Assembly (NCBI GenBank): GCA_945788205.1
Contig: CALZLE010000143.1
Coordinates: 1-21,689, forward strand
DNA: 21,689 bases
From: an uncultured Desulfuromonadales bacterium
Lineage (GTDB): Bacteria; Desulfobacterota; Desulfuromonadia; Desulfuromonadales; Geopsychrobacteraceae
Direction of reading: 5' to 3'
Shown here piece after piece: positions 15,200 through 21,689 of this stretch. Position 1 is the first letter of the stretch; each line of letters starts with the position of its first letter. A program made the position numbers and the translations under genes. The notes beneath the pieces were generated by a model, which worked only from the letters and a program-made list of their open reading frames with translations, was not told the origin of the DNA and did not search any database.

Positions 15200-15235
15200 A
15201 TGTTTCATTTGTATGAGGGCAGGCCTTGGAAACAT
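15200..15235. repeat. 7-bp inverted repeat upstream of the ZIP gene
   Basis: ATGTTTC at 15200-15206 and GAAACAT at 15229-15235 are separated by 22 bases, in the spacer between the zraP terminator and the ZIP start. It could be a regulator site for the ZIP gene, but the repeat is short and may be chance. Confidence 0.25.
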
Positions 15236-15259
15236 GCATTTGCGCCTGTCTTTGTGCAG

Positions 15260-15300
15260 AATAAAAATAAAGCGGCCCAGCTGATATCAGTGGACCGCTT
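15260..15300 (-). terminator. Rho-independent terminator of cassette 2
   Basis: On the minus strand, AAGCGG pairs with CCGCTT around an inner CCA/TGG and CTGA/TCAG stem (15270-15300), followed by TTATTTTTAT. It lies 24 bases past the zraP stop. Confidence 0.88.
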
Positions 15301-15324
15301 GTTGATTCGCTTGTTAGCTGGTTT

Positions 15325-15834
15325 CTAATTCCGCCAGCAGCCACCCATGTGGCTAGCCATGCGGTTCATGTGCCCCGGCCCCATGTGTCGACCTTGCCCC
15401 ATCTTGCCCCAGTGGCTTTGATGATCGCAACTATTGTAGCCACAGTGGAACCATGTCCCCTTGCCGTCAGAGATAAAACCACCTGCCTCATTGTTGGCTC
15501 TGTCCAGCAGGGTCCAGTATTGCTGCTCAAGATCGGCGATTTCGGTTTCAAGTTGCTTTAAAGTGCCGACGGTGGTGCTGTCGTTTGCCCTGACGGTGCG
15601 GTATTCGTCGCCTTTGCTGTTCAGAGAGGCTTGCAACTCGTCCAGTTGACCAGAATATTTTTCTTTTACCGTATCGAGTTGCTGCTGTTGTTCAGCAGTC
15701 AGGTTCGCGTGGTTATTGCCGGTGCCATGCCCCATCCAGTTTCCCCAACAGGCAAAGCTGGTGGAGGCAAGTGACAGGAAGCCGAGGACAAGTGCTGTCA
15801 TGACGATTTTTCGGATATGCGCTGTTTTTTTCAT
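15325..15834 (-). CDS. zraP: ZraP-like periplasmic metal-stress protein (cassette 2)
   Basis: A 169-residue exported protein. It has a signal peptide (residues 1-28, ending TSFA), the ZraP-type start of the mature domain (LTAEQQQQLDTVKEKYSGQLDEL), and a helical hairpin to about residue 115. The tail is unusually rich in His and Met (GRHMGPGHMNRMASHMGGC), more so than in copy 1. The conserved C-x-Y-x2-C-D-H motif follows WFH. Family role: periplasmic zinc-binding chaperone in the envelope-stress response, with feedback on ZraS. It is the last gene of the minus-strand cassette and is followed by a strong terminator. GAGAAAAAG is the likely ribosome site. Confidence 0.83.
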   Translation of the reverse strand: MKKTAHIRKIVMTALVLGFLSLASTSFACWGNWMGHGTGNNHANLTAEQQQQLDTVKEKYSGQLDELQASLNSKGDEYRTVRANDSTTVGTLKQLETEIADLEQQYWTLLDRANNEAGGFISDGKGTWFHCGYNSCDHQSHWGKMGQGRHMGPGHMNRMASHMGGCWRN

Positions 15835-15855
15835 CTTTTTCTCCTTTTTATAGAG

Positions 15856-16176
15856 TTAACGACCTGTCGTTTCAGTCGATACAGGGTCTTGTTGATGTTC
15901 GTTGCAGTACGGACAGTACGACCAGTCGTGTTCGATAATCCGGCTGCAGTTCGGACAATTGTGCTTGAGTGTGTCGCCGCAATGGGGACAACGGAAGTAG
16001 CTCGCATGTACCGCCCCGGAACATTTCGGGCAATTAAGCGCCTGAGGCGCTGGTGTTGGCTGCCGTCTGAAAATCAGCCAGATGATGACTGCAACAATGA
16101 TGACCATAAAGAACCCCGGCATAAACCAGCCACCCATGTGCCATCCGCTCCAGGCGGAACCTGAACCACAAAACAT
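15856..16176 (-). CDS. Single-TM protein with double zinc ribbon (cassette 2)
   Basis: A 106-residue protein. The N-terminus MFCGSGSAWSGWHMGGW is Gly/Trp-rich, with one membrane span at about 18-37. Four Cys-pair motifs follow: CPKC, CPHC, CPNC and CPYC (residues about 49-96), which would form two zinc ribbons in the cytoplasm. The copy-1 homologue has one ribbon. The frame extends upstream to 16209, but the ATG at 16176 has AGGAGG seven bases before it and reproduces the MFC start of copy 1. Double zinc ribbons occur in membrane-tethered proteins of varied role; the function here is unknown. It lies 12 bases from the lipoprotein stop and 22 from zraP. Confidence 0.8.
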   Translation of the reverse strand: MFCGSGSAWSGWHMGGWFMPGFFMVIIVAVIIWLIFRRQPTPAPQALNCPKCSGAVHASYFRCPHCGDTLKHNCPNCSRIIEHDWSYCPYCNEHQQDPVSTETTGR

Positions 16177-16187
16177 TTTCCGACCTC

Positions 16188-16352
16188 CTAATATCTCGAA
16201 TGTCCGCAACCCCGGTAGTGGGTATGCGAGTTGTCATGGTTTGATGAAGAGTGTCCATTCCCATGGCCTCCCCAGTGGCCCCAGGAGCCACAGCCTGATA
16301 GCAGGAACAAACTTCCCGCCAGAACGATGAGTAACAAAATAGTTTTCAGCAT
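16188..16352 (-). CDS. His/Cys-rich small lipoprotein (cassette 2)
   Basis: A 54-residue predicted lipoprotein, easily missed because it is so short. The leader is MLKTILLLIVLAGSLFLLSGC with the lipobox LSGC. The mature part is Gly/His/Asn/Ser-rich and ends SHTHYRGCGHSRY, matching the copy-1 lipoprotein in leader, lipobox and tail. AAGGAGAG lies seven bases before the ATG at 16352. It is the first gene after the second sigma-54 promoter. A metal-binding role at the envelope is inferred from composition and context. No named family was recognised. Confidence 0.78.
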   Translation of the reverse strand: MLKTILLLIVLAGSLFLLSGCGSWGHWGGHGNGHSSSNHDNSHTHYRGCGHSRY

Positions 16353-16389
16353 GATGCTCTCCTTTTCGTGATCGTTACCCAGATAAAGA

Positions 16390-16404
16390 GCAATGCTGGT
16401 GCCA
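16390..16404 (-). promoter_or_regulatory. Sigma-54 promoter of cassette 2
   Basis: On the minus strand TGGCAC-CAGCA-TTGC (16404 to 16390) matches the sigma-54 consensus with the right spacing, 38 bp before the lipoprotein start. It is the counterpart of the promoter at 9688-9702. ZraR encoded just upstream is the obvious activator. Confidence 0.88.
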
Positions 16405-16490
16405 ATACTGTAAGTTGTTGTAAATGCAGAGCTGTTGCTTTTTGGGAGGGTTGGAGGCGGTAAATATTTTTACTGTTTTGTCCGGCCGAA

Positions 16491-16531
16491 GCCTGACCAT
16501 TGTCAAAAATTTTAACAGTCTTAGGTCAGGC
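16491..16531. promoter_or_regulatory. Nested inverted repeats at the zraR 3' end, candidate UAS of cassette 2
   Basis: The outer repeat GCCTGACC (16491-16498) / GGTCAGGC (16524-16531) encloses an imperfect palindrome at 16500-16518 (CTGTTAAAATTTTTGACAA on the minus strand), which resembles the dyad at 9561-9579. It spans the zraR stop codon and lies about 95 bp upstream of the sigma-54 promoter, a usual enhancer distance. A zraR-end hairpin is the alternative reading. Confidence 0.5.
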
Positions 16532-17885
16532 CGTATTCCTTAAGTTTGTTCTGCAGGGTCTGGCGGGTGATGCCGAGGATTTCGGCGGCACGGGTGCGGT
16601 TGTTCTCGGTCTGGCGCAGGGTGGAGAGGATCAACTCCTTCTCCATGTCTTTCAGGGTCAGACCGGGGCGGATGGCGAAGGGACGTTCGCTGTTGTCCGT
16701 ATAGGACTGGCGAACCTGAACAGGCAAATGTTGCAGGGAAATCTGTTCTTCCAGGCAGAGAATCACTGCTCGCTCGATGGCATTTTCCAGTTCGCGGATA
16801 TTCCCCGGCCAGGCATAAGCCAGCAGGGCTTCCAGCGCTTCCGATTCGAAGCTGCGGATGTCTTTGCGGTTCTTCTCGCAATAACGCTTAAGGAAATGCT
16901 CTGCCAGAGCCGGGATGTCCATCGGTCGCTCCCGCAAAGGGGGCAGGTGCAGCGGAACGACACTGAGGCGGAAAAAGAGATCTTGCCTAAAACTTCCTTC
17001 TTCGGCCATCTGTTCCAGGTTCTTGTGAGTTGCGGCGAGCATGCGGACATCGACCTTGATGGTCTTTGCGCCGCCGAGCCGTTCGAATTCTCCTTCTTGC
17101 AGCACACGCAGAATTTTCGCCTGGGTGGTCAGGCTCATGTCGCCGATCTCATCAAGAAACAGGGTGCCTTTGTCTGCCAGTTCAAAGCGCCCTTTGCGCA
17201 GTTCAGCGGCACCGGTAAAAGCGCCTTTCTCATGACCGAACAGTTCACTTTCCAAGAGGTTCTCATGCAGCGCGGCGCAGTTGACCTTGATGAAGGGAGC
17301 ATCCTTACGTTGACTGTTGTGATGAACCGCCCCGGCAACCAGTTCCTTGCCGGTGCCCGATTCGCCGGTAATCAGTACGGTGGCATCTGCTGGCGCAACC
17401 AGCGCCAGGGTTTCGGCCAATTCCTGCATCGGCTGACTACTGCCGATCAGATTGCCAAGGTCAAACTTTTCACCCAGTCGCTGTTTTAGTGAGTCGTTCT
17501 CCTGCTGGAGCCTCTTAAAGTCGAGCGCACGTTTGACAGTCAAGCTGAGGGCATCACTGTCGACCGGCTTGGTGACATAATCGAAGGCACCTTCTTTCAT
17601 GGCCGCAACCGCATTTTCCACGGAAGAAAAAGCCGTAATTATGATGACTGGAAGTTCCGGCTTAAATTTGTGCATTTCTGCCAGAGCCTCCATCCCATCC
17701 ATTCGCTTCATCTTTAAGTCAAGTAGGACCAGGTCGATGGAGCGCTCTTTGACAAGATGGACAGCAATATCTCCGTCCTCAGCTTCGACGATTTCATAGT
17801 TCTGCGTGCCCAAATGGGCTTTCAACATGGTCCGATGGGCGGTGTCGTCATCGACGAGCAGGAGAGTTTTTTCAACTTTGCTCAT
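16521..17885 (-). CDS. zraR: ZraR-like sigma-54-dependent response regulator
   Basis: A 454-residue NtrC-type activator. The REC domain (about 1-122) has the acidic triad D12-D13 and phospho-acceptor D56 plus K106. The AAA+ domain has Walker A GESGTGKE (174-181), the sigma-54-contacting GAFTGA loop (221-226), Walker B LFLDEIG with D245-E246, and the FFRLSVVPLHLPPLRER segment. The C-terminal Fis helix-turn-helix (NNRTRAAEILGITRQTLQN) closes the protein. All parts needed for sigma-54 activation are intact. Its ATG overlaps the end of zraS by 14 bases (ribosome site GAGGA), so the two are translationally coupled. The cassette-2 sigma-54 promoter starts about 115 bases past its stop; the same activator could also serve cassette 1, whose own regulator is a relic. 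Confidence 0.88.
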   Translation of the reverse strand: MSKVEKTLLLVDDDTAHRTMLKAHLGTQNYEIVEAEDGDIAVHLVKERSIDLVLLDLKMKRMDGMEALAEMHKFKPELPVIIITAFSSVENAVAAMKEGAFDYVTKPVDSDALSLTVKRALDFKRLQQENDSLKQRLGEKFDLGNLIGSSQPMQELAETLALVAPADATVLITGESGTGKELVAGAVHHNSQRKDAPFIKVNCAALHENLLESELFGHEKGAFTGAAELRKGRFELADKGTLFLDEIGDMSLTTQAKILRVLQEGEFERLGGAKTIKVDVRMLAATHKNLEQMAEEGSFRQDLFFRLSVVPLHLPPLRERPMDIPALAEHFLKRYCEKNRKDIRSFESEALEALLAYAWPGNIRELENAIERAVILCLEEQISLQHLPVQVRQSYTDNSERPFAIRPGLTLKDMEKELILSTLRQTENNRTRAAEILGITRQTLQNKLKEYGLT

Positions 17886-19620
17886 TGGTGATCCTCACTT
17901 GTGGAAGAATAACGCTGATACACGTCCCTTGACCTTCATTGCTCTCCACCTCGATCCTGCCCTTATGCTGTTCGATAATCTGCTGAACCATGGCCAGGCC
18001 GAGGCCGGTGCCATCTTTTCTGGTAGTGAAAAATGGGTCGAACATCTTCGCCCGCTCTTCAGTCGATAAGCCTTTCCCGGAATCGCGCACCCAGAGATGG
18101 ATCTGATCAGATTGCTGCGTAATCCCGAGCTCAATCTCACCATCTGCTGCAGTCGCGGCAAGGCTATTCTGCAGCAGGTTGAGCAGCACCTGCTGTAGCA
18201 GGTCTGAATCGGCGGTCAGAATAAGCTCTGACTCTGGCAGTTTCAGATTCAGCTGGATCTGCTGGCTGTCTGCATCTGCCTGAATAAAGGTGAGTGAGCG
18301 TTGCGCCAAAACACAGAGATCGACCTTGGACATATCTGGTTCTCGCGGCCTGGAGAACTGCAACAAGGCGGAGACGGTGCGATTGAGACGATCAACCTCG
18401 CCGACCATCAAATCGGCATATTCGTGGGCTTTGGGATCCTGGTTATCACTGCGGGAAAAGTACTGGGCAAAGCCGCGCAGGGTTCCGAGTGGGTTGCGGA
18501 TTTCATGGGCGATCCCGGCGGCCATCTGACCAAGCGCGGCGTGCCGCCGGGAGCGTTCCAGAGCTTCTTCCATGGCGCGTATTTCCCGCTGGTCACGCAA
18601 GATAAGAACCATTCCCCGTAAATTGTCATCCCGATCGCGTAAATGGGAGGCACTGACCTTAAGGGGGATTGCAGCACCGTCCAGACGGATACAATCCATC
18701 GGCTGATCAATAAATTCTTCACCGGCGCGCAGAAAGGGGGCAAGTGAGCATTCTTCCGGGCCGGTCAACTGCTGAAGGGTTTTGCCTTGCATATCGTCTT
18801 CGCTACGGCCAAACAAATCCAGGGCGTTTTTGTTCACAGAAACGATTTTTCGTTCGGTATCGATGCTGATCAGGCCCGCAGGCATACTGTTGATGACGTT
18901 ATCGGTATAAAGCTCCATGTTCTCTAAAGCTGTTTTGGTCACTTGAGATTTATGTGACAGAAACAGGGCGTACATGCCACCAGAACTGAGCAAAAACAGA
19001 ATTGCCAATAAAATCAGACTCTGTTTGACATCTTCTTCCCGGGCCGCATCGAAGTCCTCTGTGTACAGCCCCAGATAGATAATCTGGCGACTTTCTTCAC
19101 TGGCGCTATCGCCCATCATGCCACGCCAGTTCTGCCAGCGCCGCATCATTCCCATGCGCATCGGCATCCCGGCCAAGGGGCTGAATTCCTGGGATATTTC
19201 ATAGATTCTTTTACCAGCGCGATCCTGAATTGACCTTGTCAGTGGCTGCCCGGTTTTCAGCACCTCTTGCCCGGAAGAAAATTCAGCGGACACCGAGTCG
19301 AGCCCTGCACTCGCAAGGTGCCGGCCGGTTTCATCCTGGATCACAATATAAGCGATGGTTTCCTCGCGGGCCGTTTCTTTGACCAGGGTCGCCAGTTTGC
19401 CACCCCGTGGTTCCATCATCATTGAGGTTCTTGCTCCCGCCTCGAAAGCCCTGATCAGGGTCTGCGCTTTTTTGAGGAGAAAGCTCTCCATGAACTGTTC
19501 TTCGCGATCAAGATTATGCCAGGTGACGATAGCGAGGATACCGGCGAGCAGCAGGCTGGCTAAAATGAATCCCAGTGCGGGCAGGGAGGGCCTTTTAGAT
19601 CGATGTGGAGATGAAATCAT
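17872..19620 (-). CDS. zraS: ZraS-like sensor histidine kinase with PAS domain
   Basis: A 582-residue inner-membrane kinase. TM1 is at about 14-34. A periplasmic sensor follows to about 210, with MMM at 67-69 and a Met/Arg/Trp-rich insert at 152-169 (seven Met). TM2, a PAS domain (about 245-350, NVINSMPAGLISID), HisKA with GIAHEIRNPLG, and an ATPase domain with an N box (NLLQNSL), DSGKGLS, FDPFFTT and GTGLGL follow. It pairs with the overlapping ZraR gene. The frame runs up to 19731, but that start lies inside the divergent arsR gene. The ATG at 19620, just before a basic stretch and TM1, gives a normal N-terminus; its ribosome site is weak. The ligand is unproven; zinc or another soft metal is inferred from the ZraP genes. 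Confidence 0.85.
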   Translation of the reverse strand: MISSPHRSKRPSLPALGFILASLLLAGILAIVTWHNLDREEQFMESFLLKKAQTLIRAFEAGARTSMMMEPRGGKLATLVKETAREETIAYIVIQDETGRHLASAGLDSVSAEFSSGQEVLKTGQPLTRSIQDRAGKRIYEISQEFSPLAGMPMRMGMMRRWQNWRGMMGDSASEESRQIIYLGLYTEDFDAAREEDVKQSLILLAILFLLSSGGMYALFLSHKSQVTKTALENMELYTDNVINSMPAGLISIDTERKIVSVNKNALDLFGRSEDDMQGKTLQQLTGPEECSLAPFLRAGEEFIDQPMDCIRLDGAAIPLKVSASHLRDRDDNLRGMVLILRDQREIRAMEEALERSRRHAALGQMAAGIAHEIRNPLGTLRGFAQYFSRSDNQDPKAHEYADLMVGEVDRLNRTVSALLQFSRPREPDMSKVDLCVLAQRSLTFIQADADSQQIQLNLKLPESELILTADSDLLQQVLLNLLQNSLAATAADGEIELGITQQSDQIHLWVRDSGKGLSTEERAKMFDPFFTTRKDGTGLGLAMVQQIIEQHKGRIEVESNEGQGTCISVILPQVRITNEQS

Positions 19621-19654
19621 TTGTTTGCCGTTGAAAACCCTTTTCAATTTCTTC

Positions 19655-19684
19655 TTGACAGCGAAAGGGTCGAAAGGGTAAAAA
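19655..19684 (+). promoter_or_regulatory. Possible sigma-70 promoter of arsR
   Basis: TTGACA at 19655-19660 and TAAAAA at 19679-19684 are separated by 18 bases; the spacer consists of two tandem copies of CGAAAGGG. It lies just upstream of the proposed ArsR operator at 19696-19716. Confidence 0.4.
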
Positions 19685-19695
19685 CTCGAAATCGA

Positions 19696-19716
19696 AACGA
19701 TTGAACGATTATTCAC
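19696..19716. promoter_or_regulatory. Candidate ArsR operator in the zraS-arsR spacer
   Basis: AACGATTGAACGATTATTCAC contains TGAA-N6-TTCA. It matches 16 of 21 positions with a sequence at 20100-20120 in front of feoB. Its place between the divergent zraS and arsR starts suggests that ArsR represses its own gene and possibly zraSR. Confidence 0.55.
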
Positions 19717-19729
19717 ATAAGCGGACAAC

Positions 19730-20083
19730 ATGTCAAAAGATATCTGTCAGATCAATTACGTCGATGACGAACGGGTTGCCCGGGCCAGAGTCAGAATGCA
19801 CGACGAGCAGACGATTGTCGAGCTGGCCGAAACCTTCAAGGTGCTCAGCGAGCCGACCCGGGTGCGGATACTTCACGCTCTGGCCGAAGAGGAGCTTTGT
19901 GTCTGCGACATCGCTGCGGTGGTCGAGATGAGTTCCTCGGCCGTTTCCCACCAGCTTCGCATCCTGCGCGCCGCCCGGCTGGTCAGATCGAGAAAAGACG
20001 GCAAGATGGTCTATTATTCCCTCGACGATGAGCATGTCCGCAACCTCTTTGAGGAAGGCATCCGCCACCTGGAAGAGGGGTAA
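19730..20083 (+). CDS. ArsR/SmtB-family metal-responsive repressor with both alpha3N and alpha5 sites
   Basis: A 117-residue winged-helix repressor. Helix alpha3 has the ELCVCD box (C57, C59), and an N-terminal Cys6 is present; CadC uses a similar set of cysteines for Cd/Pb. The C-terminal alpha5 helix has D100-x-H102-x10-H113-x2-E116, the exact pattern of the zinc site of SmtB and CzrA. The recognition helix is SSSAVSHQLRILRAARLV. Binding of Zn(II), Cd(II) or a similar ion should release it from DNA. The ATG at 19730 has only a weak purine site. It is divergent from zraS and lies 77 bases before feoB, with a shared candidate operator on both sides. Confidence 0.9.
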   Translation: MSKDICQINYVDDERVARARVRMHDEQTIVELAETFKVLSEPTRVRILHALAEEELCVCDIAAVVEMSSSAVSHQLRILRAARLVRSRKDGKMVYYSLDDEHVRNLFEEGIRHLEEG

Positions 20084-20104
20084 GCTCTTTTTTTATCCAA
20101 ACGA

Positions 20105-20128
20105 TTGAATGTATCGTCACACGTTCAA
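20105..20128. promoter_or_regulatory. Candidate ArsR operator in front of feoB
   Basis: TTGAATGT (20105-20112) and ACGTTCAA (20121-20128) form an inverted repeat with one mismatch. The overlapping 21-mer at 20100-20120 repeats the sequence upstream of arsR (16 of 21 identical). It lies 32 bases before the feoB start, so feoB is probably under the same repressor. Confidence 0.55.
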
Positions 20129-20160
20129 AATAAGAACAGCAATTTTATCTGGAGGTAGAA

Positions 20161-21689
20161 ATGGGTCAGAATAGCGGTTGCGGCTGCCAGGGCAGTCTGC
20201 CCGGCGAAGCAAGCAGCCTGAAAAACATCGTCATGGTGGGCAACCCCAATGTGGGCAAGAGTGCCCTGTTCAACCGGTTGACCGGTTCTTACGTGGTGGT
20301 TTCCAACTACCCGGGGACCACGGTCGAAGTGTCGCGGGGCAAGTGCCGGATCGGTAACGAAGAGTTCAATCTCGAAGACACACCGGGGATGTATTCCCTG
20401 CTGCCGATCACCGAAGAGGAGCGCGTCAGCCGGGACATCCTGCGGGCCGGGGAAGCCGACGTGGTGCTGCATGTTCTCGACGCCAAGAACCTCAAGCGGA
20501 TGCTCTCCTTTACGCTGCAGCTGGTCGAGGCCGATCTGCCGGTGGTGCTGGTGCTCAACATGATCGACGAGGCCGAGCGCCTCGGCATCCAGATCGATAC
20601 CGCAACGTTGGAGCAGAAGCTGGGCATCCCGGTGGTGGCTATCTCGGCCCTCTCCGGAAAAGGGGTCGACACCCTGAAGGAGAAGATCGCCTCCTACCGC
20701 CACCCGCAGGAGACTCCGGAGATCTATTACGGCGACGCTATTGACGGCGCGCTGAATGCCCTGGCACCGATCATGCCGGCCGGACGAGGCCTGTCGCAAC
20801 GGTCTTTGGCCCTGCTGCTGATCCAGGACGATGCGGCAATTGCCGAGGAGGAGCGCATCCTGGAGGGGAACTCGACCGACTTTCTCGACGCCACCCTGGC
20901 TGAACTGGAAGAGAAACTGGAGGACCCCGCCAGCTACGCGGTACCGATGATCCTCCACGAAAGCGCGGTTAAGATATGCACCGAAACCTTCGCGCCGCCG
21001 ACCAGCAAGGGCAAGTCCTTCGCCAATCGTCTCAGCGAATGGACCATGCGTCCGCTGACGGGGGTTCCGATCCTGCTGCTGGTCCTCTATTTCGGTCTTT
21101 ACAAGTTTGTCGGTGAGTTCGGGGCCGGGACCATTGTCGACTTTCTGGAGGCGGATATCTTTGAGGTCTACCTCAATCCCTGGATCAATGACCTGCTTAA
21201 TGCCTACGTCCCCTGGGCTCCGCTGCGCGAGCTGATCGGCATGGATTACGGCATCATCACCCTGGGCATTCGCTATGCCATCGCCATCATCCTGCCGATC
21301 GTCGGCACCTTCTTCATCGCTTTTTCGATCATCGAGGATACCGGCTACCTGCCTCGTCTGGCGCTGCTGGTCGACCGGATCTTCAAAAAGATCGGCCTCA
21401 ACGGCCGGGCGGTCATCCCCATGACCCTCGGCTTCGGCTGCGACACCATGGCCACCATGGTCACCCGCACCCTGGAGACCAAGCGGGAGCGGATCATCGC
21501 GACCCTGCTGCTGGCCCTGGCGATTCCGTGCAGCGCCCAGCTCGGGGTGATCCTCGGTATGGTCGCGGAAAACCCGGCCGCCATGGGCGTCTGGCTCGGC
21601 TTCATGCTGTTTATCTTTCTTTTCATCGGTTTTCTGACCGCCCGGCTGATGCCCGGCGACCGGCCGAACTTCTACATGGAGGTCCCGCC
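20161..21689 (+). CDS. feoB: FeoB-type ferrous iron / divalent metal transporter, N-terminal part
   Basis: The frame is open from ATG 20161 to the right edge (about 509 residues shown, 3' end missing). GGAGG lies five bases upstream. A short Cys-containing head (GCGCQG, residues 6-11) precedes the GTPase domain: G1 GNPNVGKS (27-34), G2 region NYPGTTVE, G3 DTPG and G4 NMID. A helical spacer then leads to membrane spans with the FeoB Gate signatures IVGTFFIAFSIIEDTGYLPRLA and GFGCDTMATMVTRTLE. Family role: GTP-dependent uptake of Fe(II) across the inner membrane. There is no feoA in the visible part. The arsR gene directly upstream and the shared operator suggest control by an SmtB-type repressor rather than Fur, so the natural metal deserves care. 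Confidence 0.92.
   Translation, partial: MGQNSGCGCQGSLPGEASSLKNIVMVGNPNVGKSALFNRLTGSYVVVSNYPGTTVEVSRGKCRIGNEEFNLEDTPGMYSLLPITEEERVSRDILRAGEADVVLHVLDAKNLKRMLSFTLQLVEADLPVVLVLNMIDEAERLGIQIDTATLEQKLGIPVVAISALSGKGVDTLKEKIASYRHPQETPEIYYGDAIDGALNALAPIMPAGRGLSQRSLALLLIQDDAAIAEEERILEGNSTDFLDATLAELEEKLEDPASYAVPMILHESAVKICTETFAPPTSKGKSFANRLSEWTMRPLTGVPILLLVLYFGLYKFVGEFGAGTIVDFLEADIFEVYLNPWINDLLNAYVPWAPLRELIGMDYGIITLGIRYAIAIILPIVGTFFIAFSIIEDTGYLPRLALLVDRIFKKIGLNGRAVIPMTLGFGCDTMATMVTRTLETKRERIIATLLLALAIPCSAQLGVILGMVAENPAAMGVWLGFMLFIFLFIGFLTARLMPGDRPNFYMEVP

Noticed and set aside
16500..17489. 329-codon plus-strand open frame
   Set aside because: Antisense shadow of the intact zraR gene; no ribosome site or recognisable domain.
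20072..20096. AAGAG/CTCTT stem followed by T7 at the end of arsR
   Set aside because: Only five base pairs, overlapping the coding end; too weak to call a terminator between arsR and feoB, although it could reduce read-through.
20125..20958. 277-codon minus-strand open frame
   Set aside because: Antisense to the GTPase domain of feoB.

Overview
The window reads as chromosome from a Gram-negative bacterium, most likely a Desulfuromonadales-type deltaproteobacterium. This is inferred from gene content (VC_2705-type symporter with a DUF294/CBS protein, sigma-54 regulators, DUF302/DsrE-like/SHOCT/RND cluster, two-component metal-stress genes); no rRNA or marker gene fixes the taxon. No tRNA, rRNA, CRISPR array or intact transposase was seen.

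Left part (1-9240) is mainly housekeeping or metabolic. It holds the 5' portion of a large secreted filamentous-haemagglutinin-type adhesin (minus strand, running off the left edge), ubiE (minus), a divergent mutT-type Nudix hydrolase, and a carboxylate-type sodium symporter module (DUF4212 small subunit plus VC_2705-family large subunit). A small outer-membrane barrel resembling PagL (minus), a cNMP/CBS/DUF294 nucleotidyltransferase-like regulator with a clear terminator, and a COG1237-type metallo-beta-lactamase-fold protein follow.

Right part (9300-21689) is a metal and envelope-stress island and is the interesting half. Two related three-gene cassettes (tiny His/Cys-rich lipoprotein, single-TM zinc-ribbon protein, ZraP-like periplasmic protein) lie in opposite orientation, at 9744-10705 (+) and 16352-15325 (-). 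Each starts at a near-perfect sigma-54 promoter (TGGCAC-N5-TTGC). The minus-strand cassette sits directly downstream of an intact ZraS/ZraR-like kinase and sigma-54 activator. The plus-strand cassette sits downstream of only a 26-codon relic of a ZraR-type Fis helix-turn-helix, next to a 110-bp element with 15-bp inverted ends. The plus cassette continues into DsrE-like, DUF302 and SHOCT genes and a broken RND exporter.

The RND relic is joined tail to tail to a histidine kinase gene that has lost its natural C-terminus; that kinase follows a ZIP-family metal transporter gene. The simplest reading is that an ancestral ZIP-kinase-regulator-cassette-RND locus was inverted and partly deleted, orphaning its cassette and kinase, while the second ZraSR-cassette locus stayed whole and may now drive both sigma-54 promoters.

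At the right edge an SmtB/CadC-type ArsR repressor carrying both known metal-site signatures is divergent from zraS and upstream of feoB. A shared 21-bp sequence lies in front of both arsR and feoB and is a candidate operator.
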